A DNA stretch of 64,000 bases. Source: an uncultured Stenotrophomonas sp. (lineage in GTDB: Bacteria; Pseudomonadota; Gammaproteobacteria; Xanthomonadales; Xanthomonadaceae). The position numbers and the translations under genes are program-made. The stretch's first letter is position 1. Every line of letters begins with the position of its first letter. Under the pieces are notes generated by a model. It had not been told where the DNA came from, ran no database searches, and saw only the letters and a program-made list of their open reading frames with translations. Of this stretch, positions 10,231-18,404 are shown piece after piece. The DNA lies in NCBI RefSeq assembly GCF_913778665.1, contig NZ_CAJYVQ010000002.1:558001-622000 (forward strand), read 5' to 3'.

Positions 10231-11817
10231 ATGTCCGCACAAGCTCCAGCCGCGCCCGGCGCTCCGGGCGCACCGGCGGCGCCAGGAGCGGCCTCCGGAT
10301 TCCTGCCGCCCAGCGTCGCCCTGTGCACCGTGGGCCTGGCGATGGCGTCGTTCATGCAGGTGCTCGACACCACCATCGCCAACGTCTCGCTGCCGACCAT
10401 TGCCGGTAATCTCGGCGCCAGTTCGCAGCAGGCCACCTGGGTCATCACCTCGTTCGCGGTCAGCACAGCCATCGCGCTGCCGCTGACCGGCTGGCTCAGC
10501 CGCCGTTTCGGCGAACGCAAGCTGTTCGTCTGGGCCACGCTGGCCTTTGTCATCACCTCGTTGCTGTGCGGTCTGGCGCAGAGCATGGGCATGCTGGTGC
10601 TGTCGCGTGCGCTGCAGGGGTTCGTCGCCGGCCCGATGTACCCGATCACGCAGTCGCTGCTGGTCTCGATCTATCCCCGCGAGAAACGCGGGCAGGCGCT
10701 GGCGCTGCTGGCGATGATCACCGTGGTGGCGCCGATCTGCGGGCCGATTCTCGGCGGCTGGATCACCGACAACTACAGCTGGGAATGGATCTTCCTGATC
10801 AACGTGCCACTGGGCATCTTCGCCGCGCTGGTAGTGGGCAACCAGTTGAAGGGGCGCCCAGAGCAGATCGAGAAGCCGAAGATGGACTACGTCGGCCTGG
10901 TCACCCTGGTGATCGGTGTCGGCGCGCTGCAGCTGGTGCTCGATCTGGGCAACGACGAGGACTGGTTCTCGTCGATGAAGATCGTGGTACTGGCCTGCGT
11001 GGCGGTGGTGACGTTGACGGTGTTCCTGATCTGGGAGCTGACCGACAAGGATCCGATCGTCGACCTGAAGCTGTTCCGGCACCGCAACTTCCGCGCCGGC
11101 ACGCTGGCGATGGTGGTGGCCTACGCGGCGTTCTTCAGCGTGGCGCTGCTGATCCCGCAGTGGCTGCAGCGTGACATGGGCTACACCGCGATCTGGGCGG
11201 GCCTGGCGACGGCGCCGATCGGTATCCTGCCGGTGATCATGACCCCCTTCGTGGGCAAGTATGCATCGCGCTTCGACATGCGCATGCTGGCCACGATCGC
11301 CTTCATCGTGCTGTCGATGACCAGCTTCCTGCGCTCGAACTTCAACCTGCAGGTGGACTACATGCACGTGGCCGGCGTGCAGCTGATCATGGGCATTGGT
11401 GTCGCGCTGTTCTTCATGCCGGTGCTGCAGATCCTGCTGTCGGACCTGGATGGGCGCGAGATCGCGGCGGGTTCCGGCCTGGCCACCTTCCTGCGTACGC
11501 TGGGCGGCAGCTTCGCGGCATCGCTGACCACGTGGCTGTGGGCGCGTCGTACCCAGGTGCACCATGCGGATCTGACCGAGCACATCTCGGCCTATCAACC
11601 GGGCATGCAGGACCAGGTCGCGGCGATGGGGCAGGGTGACCTGCAACACGGTGCAGCGGTGCTGAACAACATGATCAACCACCAAGCATCGCAGATGGGC
11701 TTCAACGACATCTTCTTCCTGCTGGGCTGGATCTTCCTGGCGATCATCACTTTCCTGTGGCTGGCCAAGCCGCCGTTCGGCGCCGGTGCCGGTGCGGCCT
11801 CTGCCGGCGGGCATTGA
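10231..11817 (+). CDS. emrB: MFS multidrug transporter EmrB (DHA2, 14 TM)
   Basis: A 528-residue proton-driven major facilitator of the DHA2 family, the inner-membrane pump of the EmrCAB system. A short Ala/Pro-rich N-terminus precedes fourteen hydrophobic segments. Motif C-like VLDTTIANVSLPTI in helix 1 and GWLSRRFGERK in loop 2-3 are the family signatures. Substrates of the characterised S. maltophilia orthologue are hydrophobic compounds such as uncouplers and nalidixic acid; that is knowledge of the family, not something visible here. A strong terminator closes the operon. Confidence 0.95.
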   Translation: MSAQAPAAPGAPGAPAAPGAASGFLPPSVALCTVGLAMASFMQVLDTTIANVSLPTIAGNLGASSQQATWVITSFAVSTAIALPLTGWLSRRFGERKLFVWATLAFVITSLLCGLAQSMGMLVLSRALQGFVAGPMYPITQSLLVSIYPREKRGQALALLAMITVVAPICGPILGGWITDNYSWEWIFLINVPLGIFAALVVGNQLKGRPEQIEKPKMDYVGLVTLVIGVGALQLVLDLGNDEDWFSSMKIVVLACVAVVTLTVFLIWELTDKDPIVDLKLFRHRNFRAGTLAMVVAYAAFFSVALLIPQWLQRDMGYTAIWAGLATAPIGILPVIMTPFVGKYASRFDMRMLATIAFIVLSMTSFLRSNFNLQVDYMHVAGVQLIMGIGVALFFMPVLQILLSDLDGREIAAGSGLATFLRTLGGSFAASLTTWLWARRTQVHHADLTEHISAYQPGMQDQVAAMGQGDLQHGAAVLNNMINHQASQMGFNDIFFLLGWIFLAIITFLWLAKPPFGAGAGAASAGGH

Positions 11818-11839
11818 TCGATCATTGCCGTTGAAACGC

Positions 11840-11867
11840 AAAAACCCCGCCGCAAGGCGGGGTTTTT
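11840..11867 (+). terminator. Terminator of the emrRCAB operon
   Basis: Stem CCCCGCC (11845-11851) / GGCGGGG (11856-11862), loop GCAA, followed by TTTTT, 28 bases after the emrB stop. Confidence 0.9.
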
Positions 11868-11908
11868 GTCTTTGCCATCGCGTGTCGTTTCGCCGTCGAC
11901 GCAATGCA

Positions 11909-11931
11909 GTAGATCCGCGCCATGCGCGGAT
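11909..11931. repeat. SMAG-type palindrome
   Basis: GTAG head followed by ATCCGCG-CCATG-CGCGGAT, a perfect palindromic body. It sits between the emrB terminator and the tRNA-Leu terminator. Confidence 0.7.
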
Positions 11932-11969
11932 GGGGCCTGCAATCGCGCAACGCCCGAACGCCGGGCATG

Positions 11970-11992
11970 AAAAAACCCGCTTTCGCGGGTTT
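11970..11992 (-). terminator. Terminator of tRNA-Leu copy 1
   Basis: On the minus strand, stem ACCCGC-GAAA-GCGGGT followed by a T-run, 17 bases past the CCA end of the tRNA gene. Confidence 0.85.
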
Positions 11993-12009
11993 GATCATTT
12001 GCTGAGTCA

Positions 12010-12096
12010 TGGTGCCCAGGAGAGGACTCGAACCTCCACGAAGTTGCCCCCGCTAGCACCTGAAGCTAGTGCGTCTACCAATTCCGCCACCTGGGC
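12010..12096 (-). tRNA. tRNA-Leu (anticodon CAG), copy 1
   Basis: An 87-base minus-strand tRNA including an encoded CCA. The acceptor stem is GCCCAGG/CCTGGGC, the anticodon loop TTCAGGT gives CAG, and there is a long class II variable arm as expected for leucine. The anticodon stem and variable arm differ from copies 2 and 3 at several bases, while the D-arm, T-arm and acceptor are the same. It reads CUG, the dominant leucine codon in this GC-rich genome. Confidence 0.95.
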
Positions 12097-12110
12097 GACT
12101 CAGGAGACGA

Positions 12111-12139
12111 ATTATGCGGAACGACTGAGGATGTGTCAA
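12111..12139 (-). promoter_or_regulatory. Promoter of tRNA-Leu copy 1
   Basis: On the minus strand: -35 TTGACA (12134-12139), a 17-bp spacer, -10 CATAAT (12111-12116), 15 bases before the mature tRNA 5' end. The same architecture precedes the other two copies. Confidence 0.8.
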
Positions 12140-12146
12140 CAACATC

Positions 12147-13046
12147 TCACGCTTTTTTCTGCGGCGGTATACCGAGGTGTTGCAGCAGGCTGCGCATCGC
12201 CGGCGACAGTCGCGTCCAGTCGGCGAAACACGCGCACAAACGGCGTTGTGCCCACGCATCGGCAAGCGGCACGGCGACGGTACGCGTGCTGCGTCGATGC
12301 TGTCGGGCGAGGGTGCGCGGCACGATGCCGACACCGATGCCGTGTCCGACCATGATGCACACGCCTTCGAAGGTCTTCATGCGGATGCGCACGTCCAATC
12401 GGCGACCGATGTCGCGCGCCTGGTCTTCGATGTAGGTCTGCAGTGCATTGCCATCGGCCAGGGCGACGAAGGTCTCGCCGGCGACGTCGGCGAAGGCGAT
12501 GCTGCGGCGGGAAGCGAGGCGATGATCGGCCGATAGCAGCATGACAAGCGGATCTTCGGCGACCACGTGCTGCCGCAGGCCATCGGCAGCGACCGCGTCG
12601 CTGATGATGCCGGCTTCGGCCTGGCCGGCGTTGATCGCCCGCACGACTTCCGGGCTGGTGCGCTCCAGCAGCTCGACATGCAGGCGCGGTCGCTTGGCCA
12701 GCCATGGTGCGAGCCGCGGCGGCAGGTAGTTGGTCAGGGCCGCAGTATTGGCGTACAGGTGCAGGGTGCCACGTGCGCCGTGTGCAAAGGCCTGCAGTTC
12801 GCCGCGCAGCTGTGCCTGCTGCTGCAGGATCAGGCGTGCATGGTGGGCAAGGGCGGCACCGGCTTCGGTCAGGCTGACGCCGCGCGCATGACGGTTCAAC
12901 AATGCAGTGCCTGCGTCGGCTTCGATCATGCGCAGGCGTTCGCTGGCCGAACCCAAGGCCAGGTTGGCCTGTGCTGCGCCAGCGGTGATGCTGCCCGCCT
13001 CGGCGATGGCCAGGAACAGTCGCAGATCGGCGATATCCATCCGCAT
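12147..13046 (-). CDS. LysR family transcriptional regulator
   Basis: A 299-residue LysR-type regulator. The N-terminal winged helix (residues 5-65) has LRLFLAIAEAGSITAGAAQANLALGSASERLRMIE, here unusual only in its Ala-rich turn. A linker helix and a type 2 periplasmic-binding-like effector domain (about 90-290) follow. It is divergent from the TauE/SafE gene with about 100 bases between starts, the usual arrangement for a LysR protein controlling its neighbour. The effector is unknown. Together with the transporter it separates tRNA-Leu copies 1 and 2. An alternative ATG two codons inside (13040) is possible. Confidence 0.85.
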   Translation of the reverse strand: MRMDIADLRLFLAIAEAGSITAGAAQANLALGSASERLRMIEADAGTALLNRHARGVSLTEAGAALAHHARLILQQQAQLRGELQAFAHGARGTLHLYANTAALTNYLPPRLAPWLAKRPRLHVELLERTSPEVVRAINAGQAEAGIISDAVAADGLRQHVVAEDPLVMLLSADHRLASRRSIAFADVAGETFVALADGNALQTYIEDQARDIGRRLDVRIRMKTFEGVCIMVGHGIGVGIVPRTLARQHRRSTRTVAVPLADAWAQRRLCACFADWTRLSPAMRSLLQHLGIPPQKKA

Positions 13047-13145
13047 GGGGTGCCCTCATCGCATCGCCGGCGCCTTCGGATCAGCCGAAGGCAGGGGCGG
13101 TAAGACCGCATTGTGCGCCCATGGCCGGCCCGATCCAATGGAGGC

Positions 13146-13892
13146 ATGAACGAGACAACGTATTTCTACGTGCTGTTGGTGGCGGTGTTCGTGCTGGCCG
13201 GTGTGGTCAAGGGTGTGACCGGCATGGGCCTGCCGACGGTGGCAATGGGGCTGCTCGGCGGCACGCTGTCGCCGGTGGCGGCAGCGTCGATGCTGTTCAT
13301 TCCCACGTTCGTCACCAATGCGTGGCAACTGGTGTCCGGTCCATCGCTGGGCGGCATTGTGCGGCGGCTGTGGCCGATGATGCTGGCCGTGGTGGTGGTG
13401 ACGCTGGGATCGGCCGCGTTGCTGGTGCGGGTCGATCGCACCTGGTCGCGCGCCGCATTGGGCGTGGCGCTGGTGGCCTATGCCGCATACGCGCTGTTGG
13501 CGCCGGTGCTGCGCGTACCGCAGCGGCGCGAGCGCTGGCTGGGGCCCGTGGTTGGCGCGCTGTCGGGCGTGGTGACCGGGGCGACCGGTGTGTTCGTGAT
13601 GCCGGCGGTGCCGTACCTGCAATCGCTGGGCCTGCAACGCGAGGAGCTGGTGCAGGCGCTGGGGCTGGCGTTCACCGTGTCGACGATTTCGCTGACCACC
13701 GGGCTGGTGCTTCACGGCGCATTCGGCATCCAGCAGCTGGGGTTGAGTGCCTTGGCGGTGGTGCCGGCGTTGCTGGGCATGTGGCTGGGGCAGGTGATCC
13801 GACAGCGGATCAGTGCGCAGGTATTCCGCGCCTGCTTCCTTGGTTTCCTGTTGCTGCTGGGACTGGAGTTGGCGCTGCGTCCGTTGTTCTGA
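13146..13892 (+). CDS. Sulfite exporter TauE/SafE family permease
   Basis: A 248-residue membrane protein with about eight helices and two related halves, each with the TauE/SafE feature of a Gly-rich turn (GVVKGVTGMGLPTVAMGLLGG near the N-terminus, and GVVTGATGVFVMPAVPYLQ near residue 150). The family moves sulfite, sulfonates or other small organic anions across the inner membrane; which one cannot be inferred. The start at 13146 has a GGAGG site six bases in front; an upstream in-frame ATG at 13113 has none. It is divergent from and probably controlled by the adjacent LysR gene. Confidence 0.82.
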   Translation: MNETTYFYVLLVAVFVLAGVVKGVTGMGLPTVAMGLLGGTLSPVAAASMLFIPTFVTNAWQLVSGPSLGGIVRRLWPMMLAVVVVTLGSAALLVRVDRTWSRAALGVALVAYAAYALLAPVLRVPQRRERWLGPVVGALSGVVTGATGVFVMPAVPYLQSLGLQREELVQALGLAFTVSTISLTTGLVLHGAFGIQQLGLSALAVVPALLGMWLGQVIRQRISAQVFRACFLGFLLLLGLELALRPLF

Positions 13893-13926
13893 GCCTCGAC
13901 TCTACGCAGCCCGAATTGCGGGCATG

Positions 13927-13953
13927 AAAAAACCCGCTTTCGCGGGTCTTTTT
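13927..13953 (-). terminator. Terminator of tRNA-Leu copy 2
   Basis: Stem ACCCGC-GAAA-GCGGGT on the minus strand with T-run; nearly identical to the terminator of copy 1. On the plus strand it also follows the TauE/SafE gene with its own T-run, so it may act in both directions. Confidence 0.85.
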
Positions 13954-13965
13954 CATGTCTCGACG

Positions 13966-14050
<85 letters not shown>

Positions 14051-14063
14051 GTCGAGGAGCGAG

Positions 14064-14092
14064 ATTATGGGGTGTTGTTACGGAGGTGTCAA
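14064..14092 (-). promoter_or_regulatory. Promoter of tRNA-Leu copy 2
   Basis: Minus strand: -35 TTGACA (14087-14092), 17-bp spacer, -10 CATAAT (14064-14069). Confidence 0.8.
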
Positions 14093-14110
14093 CATTTTTT
14101 GCGGAGCCGG

Positions 14111-14147
14111 GTCGGATCCCGTTTCGCTTGCAAAGGGATCCGGCCCC
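14111..14147. repeat. GGATCC-type inverted repeat, second family
   Basis: GGTCGGATCCC and GGGATCCGGCC flank a short spacer between tRNA-Leu copies 2 and 3. It is a diverged relative of the element at 3699-3731. Confidence 0.5.
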
Positions 14148-14163
14148 GGACCGGATTGCAGGC

Positions 14164-14195
14164 AAAAAAAATCCTCGCCGAAGCGAGGAGTTTTT
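14164..14195 (-). terminator. Terminator of tRNA-Leu copy 3
   Basis: Stem TCCTCGC (14172-14178) / GCGAGGA (14183-14189), loop of four, with an eight-base A-run on the plus strand that reads as U8 in the minus transcript. Confidence 0.88.
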
Positions 14196-14198
14196 CGT

Positions 14199-14283
<85 letters not shown>

Positions 14284-14297
14284 GTTCCAGAGGCGCA

Positions 14298-14326
14298 ATT
14301 GTGAAGATGAATTCGCAGGGTGTCAA
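14298..14326 (-). promoter_or_regulatory. Promoter of tRNA-Leu copy 3
   Basis: Minus strand: -35 TTGACA (14321-14326), 17-bp spacer, -10 CACAAT (14298-14303), a one-base departure from the -10 of the other two copies. Confidence 0.78.
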
Positions 14327-14411
14327 CGACTTCCTGAATTTTTTTCACGCATTGCCCTCAAGCCGGCCGCTGACCCGTTCTGCACGCCAGCAACGGCTAC
14401 CATGTAGGGCG

Positions 14412-16871
14412 ATGACTACCAAAAAACCAAGCAAGGGCGGGAGCAAGTCCCGCAGCCAGGCCCCGAAGAAGGGCGCCAAGCCGGGCGCAGCCCGCACCAC
14501 CGCGCCGGGCAAGCCATTGCCGGGCTGGTTCCCCGAATTGAATGAAGGCGGCGCGCCGTCACGCGGCCGCAAGTCCCGCAGTGCTGAGGCGCCAGGCCCG
14601 GCCCCGGGCCGCAAGCTGCCGCCAACCGGCAAGGTGATCGACGATCCTTATGCCAGCCGCGAGGCCGAGAAATACGAACAACCCATCGCCAGCCGCGAGG
14701 CCATCCTGGCCCTGCTGGAACGCTGCGAGGGGCCGCAGACCGCCGAGGAACTGGGCGCACGCCTGGGACTGACCGCTCCGGACCGGGCCGAAGCGCTGTC
14801 GCGCCGGCTCGGCGCGATGGTCCGTGATGGCCAGCTGGTGCAGAACCGCCGTGGCGGCTTCGCCCCGATCCAGACCTTGAACCTGGTCACCGGCGTGGTG
14901 ATCGCCAATCCGGAAGGGTTCGGTTTCCTTCGCCCGGTCGAGGGCGGCGACGATCTGTTCCTGCCGCCGTATGAAATGCGCAAGGTGATGCACGGCGACA
15001 AGGTGCTCGCCCGCGTTACCGGCATCGATCATCGCGGCCGTCGCGAGGGCAGCATTGCCCGCGTGCTGGAACGCGGCATGACCCGCCTGATCGGTCGCTT
15101 CAGCATTGAAATGGGCATCAATTACGTGGTGCCCGACGACAAGCGCATCCAGCGCAACGTGCAGGTACCGCCGGACCAGACCGGTGGCGCGCGCGACGGC
15201 CAGCTGGTGGTCTGCGAACTGACCCAGGCGCCGGACAGCCGGCGTCCGCCGATCGGCCGCATCATCGCGGTGCTCGGCGACAAGCTGACCGCCTCGCTGG
15301 TGGTGGAGACTGCCATCCACGGCCATGAACTGCCGTTCGAGTTCCCGCAGGCGGTGTTGGACGAGGCCGCTGCGGTGCCGCTGGTGGTTGAGCCTGCGAT
15401 GATCGGCGACCGCGTCGACCTGCGCCGCATGCCGCTGGTCACCATCGACGGCGAGGATGCCAAGGACTTCGACGACGCGGTGTACTGTGAACCCAATGCC
15501 GAGGGCTTCCGCCTGGTGGTGGCGATTGCCGATGTCTCCAACTACGTGCGTCCCGGTACGCCGCTGGACGAGGAAGCGCAGAAGCGCGCCACGTCGGTGT
15601 ATTTCCCGGGCTTCGTGGTGCCGATGCTGCCGGAGACCCTGTCCAACGGCATCTGCTCGCTGATGCCGAAGGTCGATCGCATGTGCTTCGTCTGCGACAT
15701 GCAGATCGACCGCGACGGCCTCGTCACCCATTCGCGTTTCTACGAAGCAGTGATGAACTCGCACGCGCGCCTGACCTACACCCAGGTGTGGAAGGCGGTG
15801 GGCGAGGACGATGCCGATACCAAGGCATGGCTCGGCGACCTGCTGCCGCAGGTGCAGCGCCTGCACCAGCTGTACAAGGTGCTGTCCAAGGCGCGGACCA
15901 AGCGCGGTGCGATCGAATTCGAAAGCAGCGAAGTGCGCTTCGTGCTCGACAACCGCGGTGAGGTCACCCAGGCCGGCATGCTGGTGCGCAACGACGCGCA
16001 CAAGCTGATCGAGGAATGCATGATCGCGGCCAATGTGGAGGCGGCCAAGTACCTGCTGTCGCGCCACGTGCCGGCGCCGTACCGCGTGCATGAAAAGCCA
16101 CCGGAGACCAAGTACGCCGACCTGCTGGAATTCCTCAAGGAGTTCAAGCTGAGCCTGCCGCCGTGGTCGAAGGTACGCCCGGGTGACTACACCAAGCTGC
16201 TGAAGAAGATCCGCGACCGCCCCGATGCCACGTTGCTGGAATCGGTGCTGCTGCGCAGCCAGAGCCTGGCGGTGTACAGCCCGGACAACAACGGCCACTT
16301 TGGCCTGGCGCTGGAAGCGTACGCGCACTTCACCTCGCCGATCCGTCGTTATCCGGATCTGCTGGTGCACCGCGCGATCAAGCACGCGCTGTCGGGCAAG
16401 CCGCTGGACAAGTTCACCTACAACGCGCGCGAGATGGCTGCGCTGGCCTTGCAGTGTTCCGAGCGCGAGCGCCGTGCCGACGAGGCCGAGCGCGAAGTGG
16501 ACGAGCGTTACCGCGCGGCGTGGATGGAAAAGCATGTCGGTGGCCAGTTCGACGGCGTCATCAGTGGCGTGACCAGCTTCGGCCTGTTCGTGGAACTGGA
16601 CGAGTCGAAGGTGCAGGGCCTGGTGCACGTCACCCAGCTGCCGCAGGACTATTACAAGTTCGACGCCACCCGCAAGACGCTGGCCGGCGAACGTCGTGGT
16701 GCCAGTTACCGGCTGGGTGACCGCGTGCGGATCCTGGTGCTGAAGGCCAGCATGGAAGAGCGCAAGATCGATTTCCGCCTGGTCGAGCACAAGGGTGAGG
16801 ACGAGGGCGACGGCCTGCCGCCGCTGCCCGAGCGCGGCAAGCCGGCCAAGCGCACCAAGAAGCAGTATTGA
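14412..16871 (+). CDS. rnr: Ribonuclease R
   Basis: An 819-residue RNase II/R-family 3'-5' exoribonuclease that degrades structured RNA and matures rRNA. Order: a Lys/Pro/Gly-rich disordered N-terminal extension (residues 1-85), a winged-helix segment (about 95-160), cold-shock domains (about 165-310), the RNB catalytic core and an S1 domain (about 705-790). The active-site cluster DGEDAKDFDDA gives Asp346, Asp352, Asp354 and Asp355. Compared with E. coli RNase R the basic region is at the front, and the C-terminal tail after S1 is only about 25 residues, although it still ends in KRTKKQY. I start at 14412; in-frame upstream codons run into the tRNA gene and its promoter. Confidence 0.95.
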   Translation: MTTKKPSKGGSKSRSQAPKKGAKPGAARTTAPGKPLPGWFPELNEGGAPSRGRKSRSAEAPGPAPGRKLPPTGKVIDDPYASREAEKYEQPIASREAILALLERCEGPQTAEELGARLGLTAPDRAEALSRRLGAMVRDGQLVQNRRGGFAPIQTLNLVTGVVIANPEGFGFLRPVEGGDDLFLPPYEMRKVMHGDKVLARVTGIDHRGRREGSIARVLERGMTRLIGRFSIEMGINYVVPDDKRIQRNVQVPPDQTGGARDGQLVVCELTQAPDSRRPPIGRIIAVLGDKLTASLVVETAIHGHELPFEFPQAVLDEAAAVPLVVEPAMIGDRVDLRRMPLVTIDGEDAKDFDDAVYCEPNAEGFRLVVAIADVSNYVRPGTPLDEEAQKRATSVYFPGFVVPMLPETLSNGICSLMPKVDRMCFVCDMQIDRDGLVTHSRFYEAVMNSHARLTYTQVWKAVGEDDADTKAWLGDLLPQVQRLHQLYKVLSKARTKRGAIEFESSEVRFVLDNRGEVTQAGMLVRNDAHKLIEECMIAANVEAAKYLLSRHVPAPYRVHEKPPETKYADLLEFLKEFKLSLPPWSKVRPGDYTKLLKKIRDRPDATLLESVLLRSQSLAVYSPDNNGHFGLALEAYAHFTSPIRRYPDLLVHRAIKHALSGKPLDKFTYNAREMAALALQCSERERRADEAEREVDERYRAAWMEKHVGGQFDGVISGVTSFGLFVELDESKVQGLVHVTQLPQDYYKFDATRKTLAGERRGASYRLGDRVRILVLKASMEERKIDFRLVEHKGEDEGDGLPPLPERGKPAKRTKKQY

Positions 16872-16876
16872 ACGAT

Positions 16877-16897
16877 GTGCCGACCAACGGTCGGCAC
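16877..16897. repeat. GTGCCGACC palindrome
   Basis: GTGCCGACC-AAC-GGTCGGCAC, followed at 16921-16934 by a CCTTGGTTGGCACG fragment. Both belong to the population of small intergenic palindromes, here between rnr and the GFA gene. Confidence 0.65.
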
Positions 16898-16955
16898 CCA
16901 CCTCACCCGGTGGATGCCCACCTTGGTTGGCACGCCGTTACCGAGGAAAGCAGCA

Positions 16956-17450
16956 ATGCAGGGCCAACCCGAATACAGCGGCGGCTGCCAATGCGGTGCG
17001 ATCCGCTTCCAGGTGCGCGGTGAGCTGACCGACAGCTCGATCTGCCATTGCCGGATGTGCCAGAAGGCGTTCGGCGCCTACTACGCACCGCTGGTATCGG
17101 TGCGCGGCGTGCAGTTCAGCTGGACCCGAGGCCAGCCGCGCTACTTCCAGTCATCCAACGTGGTGCGGCGCGGCTTCTGTGCCGGCTGCGGTACGCCGCT
17201 GACCTACGAAGCGCCGGATGGCGTGGCGGTGGCGGCCGGAGCTTTCGACCAGCCTGAACGCCTGCCGCCCACCATCCAGTACGGCGTGGAGCGGAGGCTG
17301 CCTTTCGTCGATACGCTGGCCAGCCTGCCGGCGAGGCGAACCGAGGACGACGCTGCCGCCCTCTCGTTCCTGGCCACGATCGTGTCCCACCAGCACCCCG
17401 ACCACGACACCCCGCACTGGCCACCGCGCAGCCGTTCATCTGAAGGATGA
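16956..17450 (+). CDS. GFA-fold (CENP-V/GFA domain) zinc protein
   Basis: A 164-residue protein of the GFA family (named from glutathione-dependent formaldehyde-activating enzyme). The zinc-binding cysteines are in place: GGCQCGAIRF, then CHCRMCQKAF, then CAGCGTPLTY. The start at 16956 follows a GAGG site; earlier in-frame starts lie in repeat DNA. Most small GFA proteins have no demonstrated enzyme activity, so the formaldehyde role should not be assumed. It sits between rnr and rlmB, which are usually adjacent, and its His-rich C-terminus (HQHPDHDTPHW) is distinctive. Confidence 0.85.
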   Translation: MQGQPEYSGGCQCGAIRFQVRGELTDSSICHCRMCQKAFGAYYAPLVSVRGVQFSWTRGQPRYFQSSNVVRRGFCAGCGTPLTYEAPDGVAVAAGAFDQPERLPPTIQYGVERRLPFVDTLASLPARRTEDDAAALSFLATIVSHQHPDHDTPHWPPRSRSSEG

Positions 17451-17542
17451 ACGGCGGGAGCGCCGGGCCATGCCCGGCGAGCGCGCAGCGCGGCCGCCGC
17501 CGATGCTCTACCATAGCCACCCCCTTTCCGGTCCCCGCCCGC

Positions 17543-18286
17543 ATGAGCAAGAACAGCCAGTGGATCGTCGGCGTCAACGCCGTCGCCTCCTCCATCGAGA
17601 ACGACGCCGAGAACGTCCGCGAAGTGCTGGTCGAGGCCGGTGCGAAGAATCCGCGCCTGACCGAAATCGAGGAAAACGCCCGCCGCAAGGGCATCGACGT
17701 GCGCAAGGTGAACAGCCAGGCGCTGGACGGTGTCGGCGGTTCAGTGCGCCACCAGGGCGTGGCTGCGCGTTATGCCGCCGCCCGGACCTACAGCGAGAAC
17801 GAGCTGGAAGGCCTGGTCACCGCCGCCGAGGGCAAGGCCCTGCTGCTGGTGCTGGACGAGGTGCAGGACCCGCACAACCTCGGTGCGTGCCTGCGCTCGG
17901 CCGCGGCAGCCGGAGCCACCGCGGTGATCATTCCCAAGGACAAGTCGGCCACGGTCAATGCCACCGTGCGCAAGACGTCGGCCGGCGCCGCCGACCGCAT
18001 CCCGGTGGTGGCGGTGACCAACCTGTCGCGCTGCCTGAAAGACCTGCAGAAGCAGGGCGTGTGGATCTACGGTCTGGCCGGTGAAGCCACCGCCTCGCTG
18101 TACGCGCTGGACCTGAAGGGCAATGTCGCGCTGGTGCTGGGTGGTGAAGCCGATGGCCTGCGTCGCCTGACCCGCGAGAATTGCGATGGACTGGTGAAAA
18201 TCCCGATGCCGGGCGAGATCGAAAGCCTGAACGTCTCGGTCGCCGCCGGCGTCAGCCTGTTCGAGGCCGTGCGCCAGCGCGGTTGA
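17543..18286 (+). CDS. rlmB: 23S rRNA (Gm2251) 2'-O-methyltransferase RlmB
   Basis: A 247-residue SPOUT (TrmH-family) methyltransferase that modifies G2251 in the peptidyl-transferase P loop. An N-terminal substrate-binding domain (WIVGVNAVASSI) is followed by the knotted domain with VLDEVQDPHNLGACLRSA, LGGEADGLRR and IPMPGEIESLNVSVAAGV, the three SPOUT motifs. The ATG at 17543 matches the family N-terminus; no clear ribosome-binding site precedes it. rnr-rlmB is a conserved pairing, here separated by the GFA gene. Confidence 0.94.
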   Translation: MSKNSQWIVGVNAVASSIENDAENVREVLVEAGAKNPRLTEIEENARRKGIDVRKVNSQALDGVGGSVRHQGVAARYAAARTYSENELEGLVTAAEGKALLLVLDEVQDPHNLGACLRSAAAAGATAVIIPKDKSATVNATVRKTSAGAADRIPVVAVTNLSRCLKDLQKQGVWIYGLAGEATASLYALDLKGNVALVLGGEADGLRRLTRENCDGLVKIPMPGEIESLNVSVAAGVSLFEAVRQRG

Positions 18287-18297
18287 TCGGCGGGGGC

Positions 18298-18331
18298 GGA
18301 TCGCTTTCCCATGGAAAACGGCTCTGACCCC
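18298..18331. repeat. Degenerate GGATCGCTTTCC element, second family
   Basis: GGATCGCTTTCCCATGGAAAA with a GACCCC tail resembles the element at 3699-3731, with decayed symmetry. It follows rlmB. Confidence 0.4.
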
Positions 18332-18343
18332 TTCCCATGTGCT

Positions 18344-18363
18344 GTGTCGACCAATGTCGACAC
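18344..18363. repeat. GTGTCGACC palindrome
   Basis: Near-perfect palindrome GTGTCGAC-CAAT-GTCGACAC, with a CCAACCTTGGTTGG palindrome at 18379-18392 next to it, between convergent rlmB and macC. Confidence 0.65.
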
Positions 18364-18404
18364 CTGCCGGGCAGGCGCCAACCTTGGTTGGCGCTCCCGC
18401 TGCC

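Noticed and set aside
14559..16901. A 780-codon open frame antisense to rnr
   Set aside because: It mirrors the codon positions of a well-supported gene in GC-rich DNA, encodes a His/Arg/Gln-rich protein with no domain, and has no ribosome-binding site.
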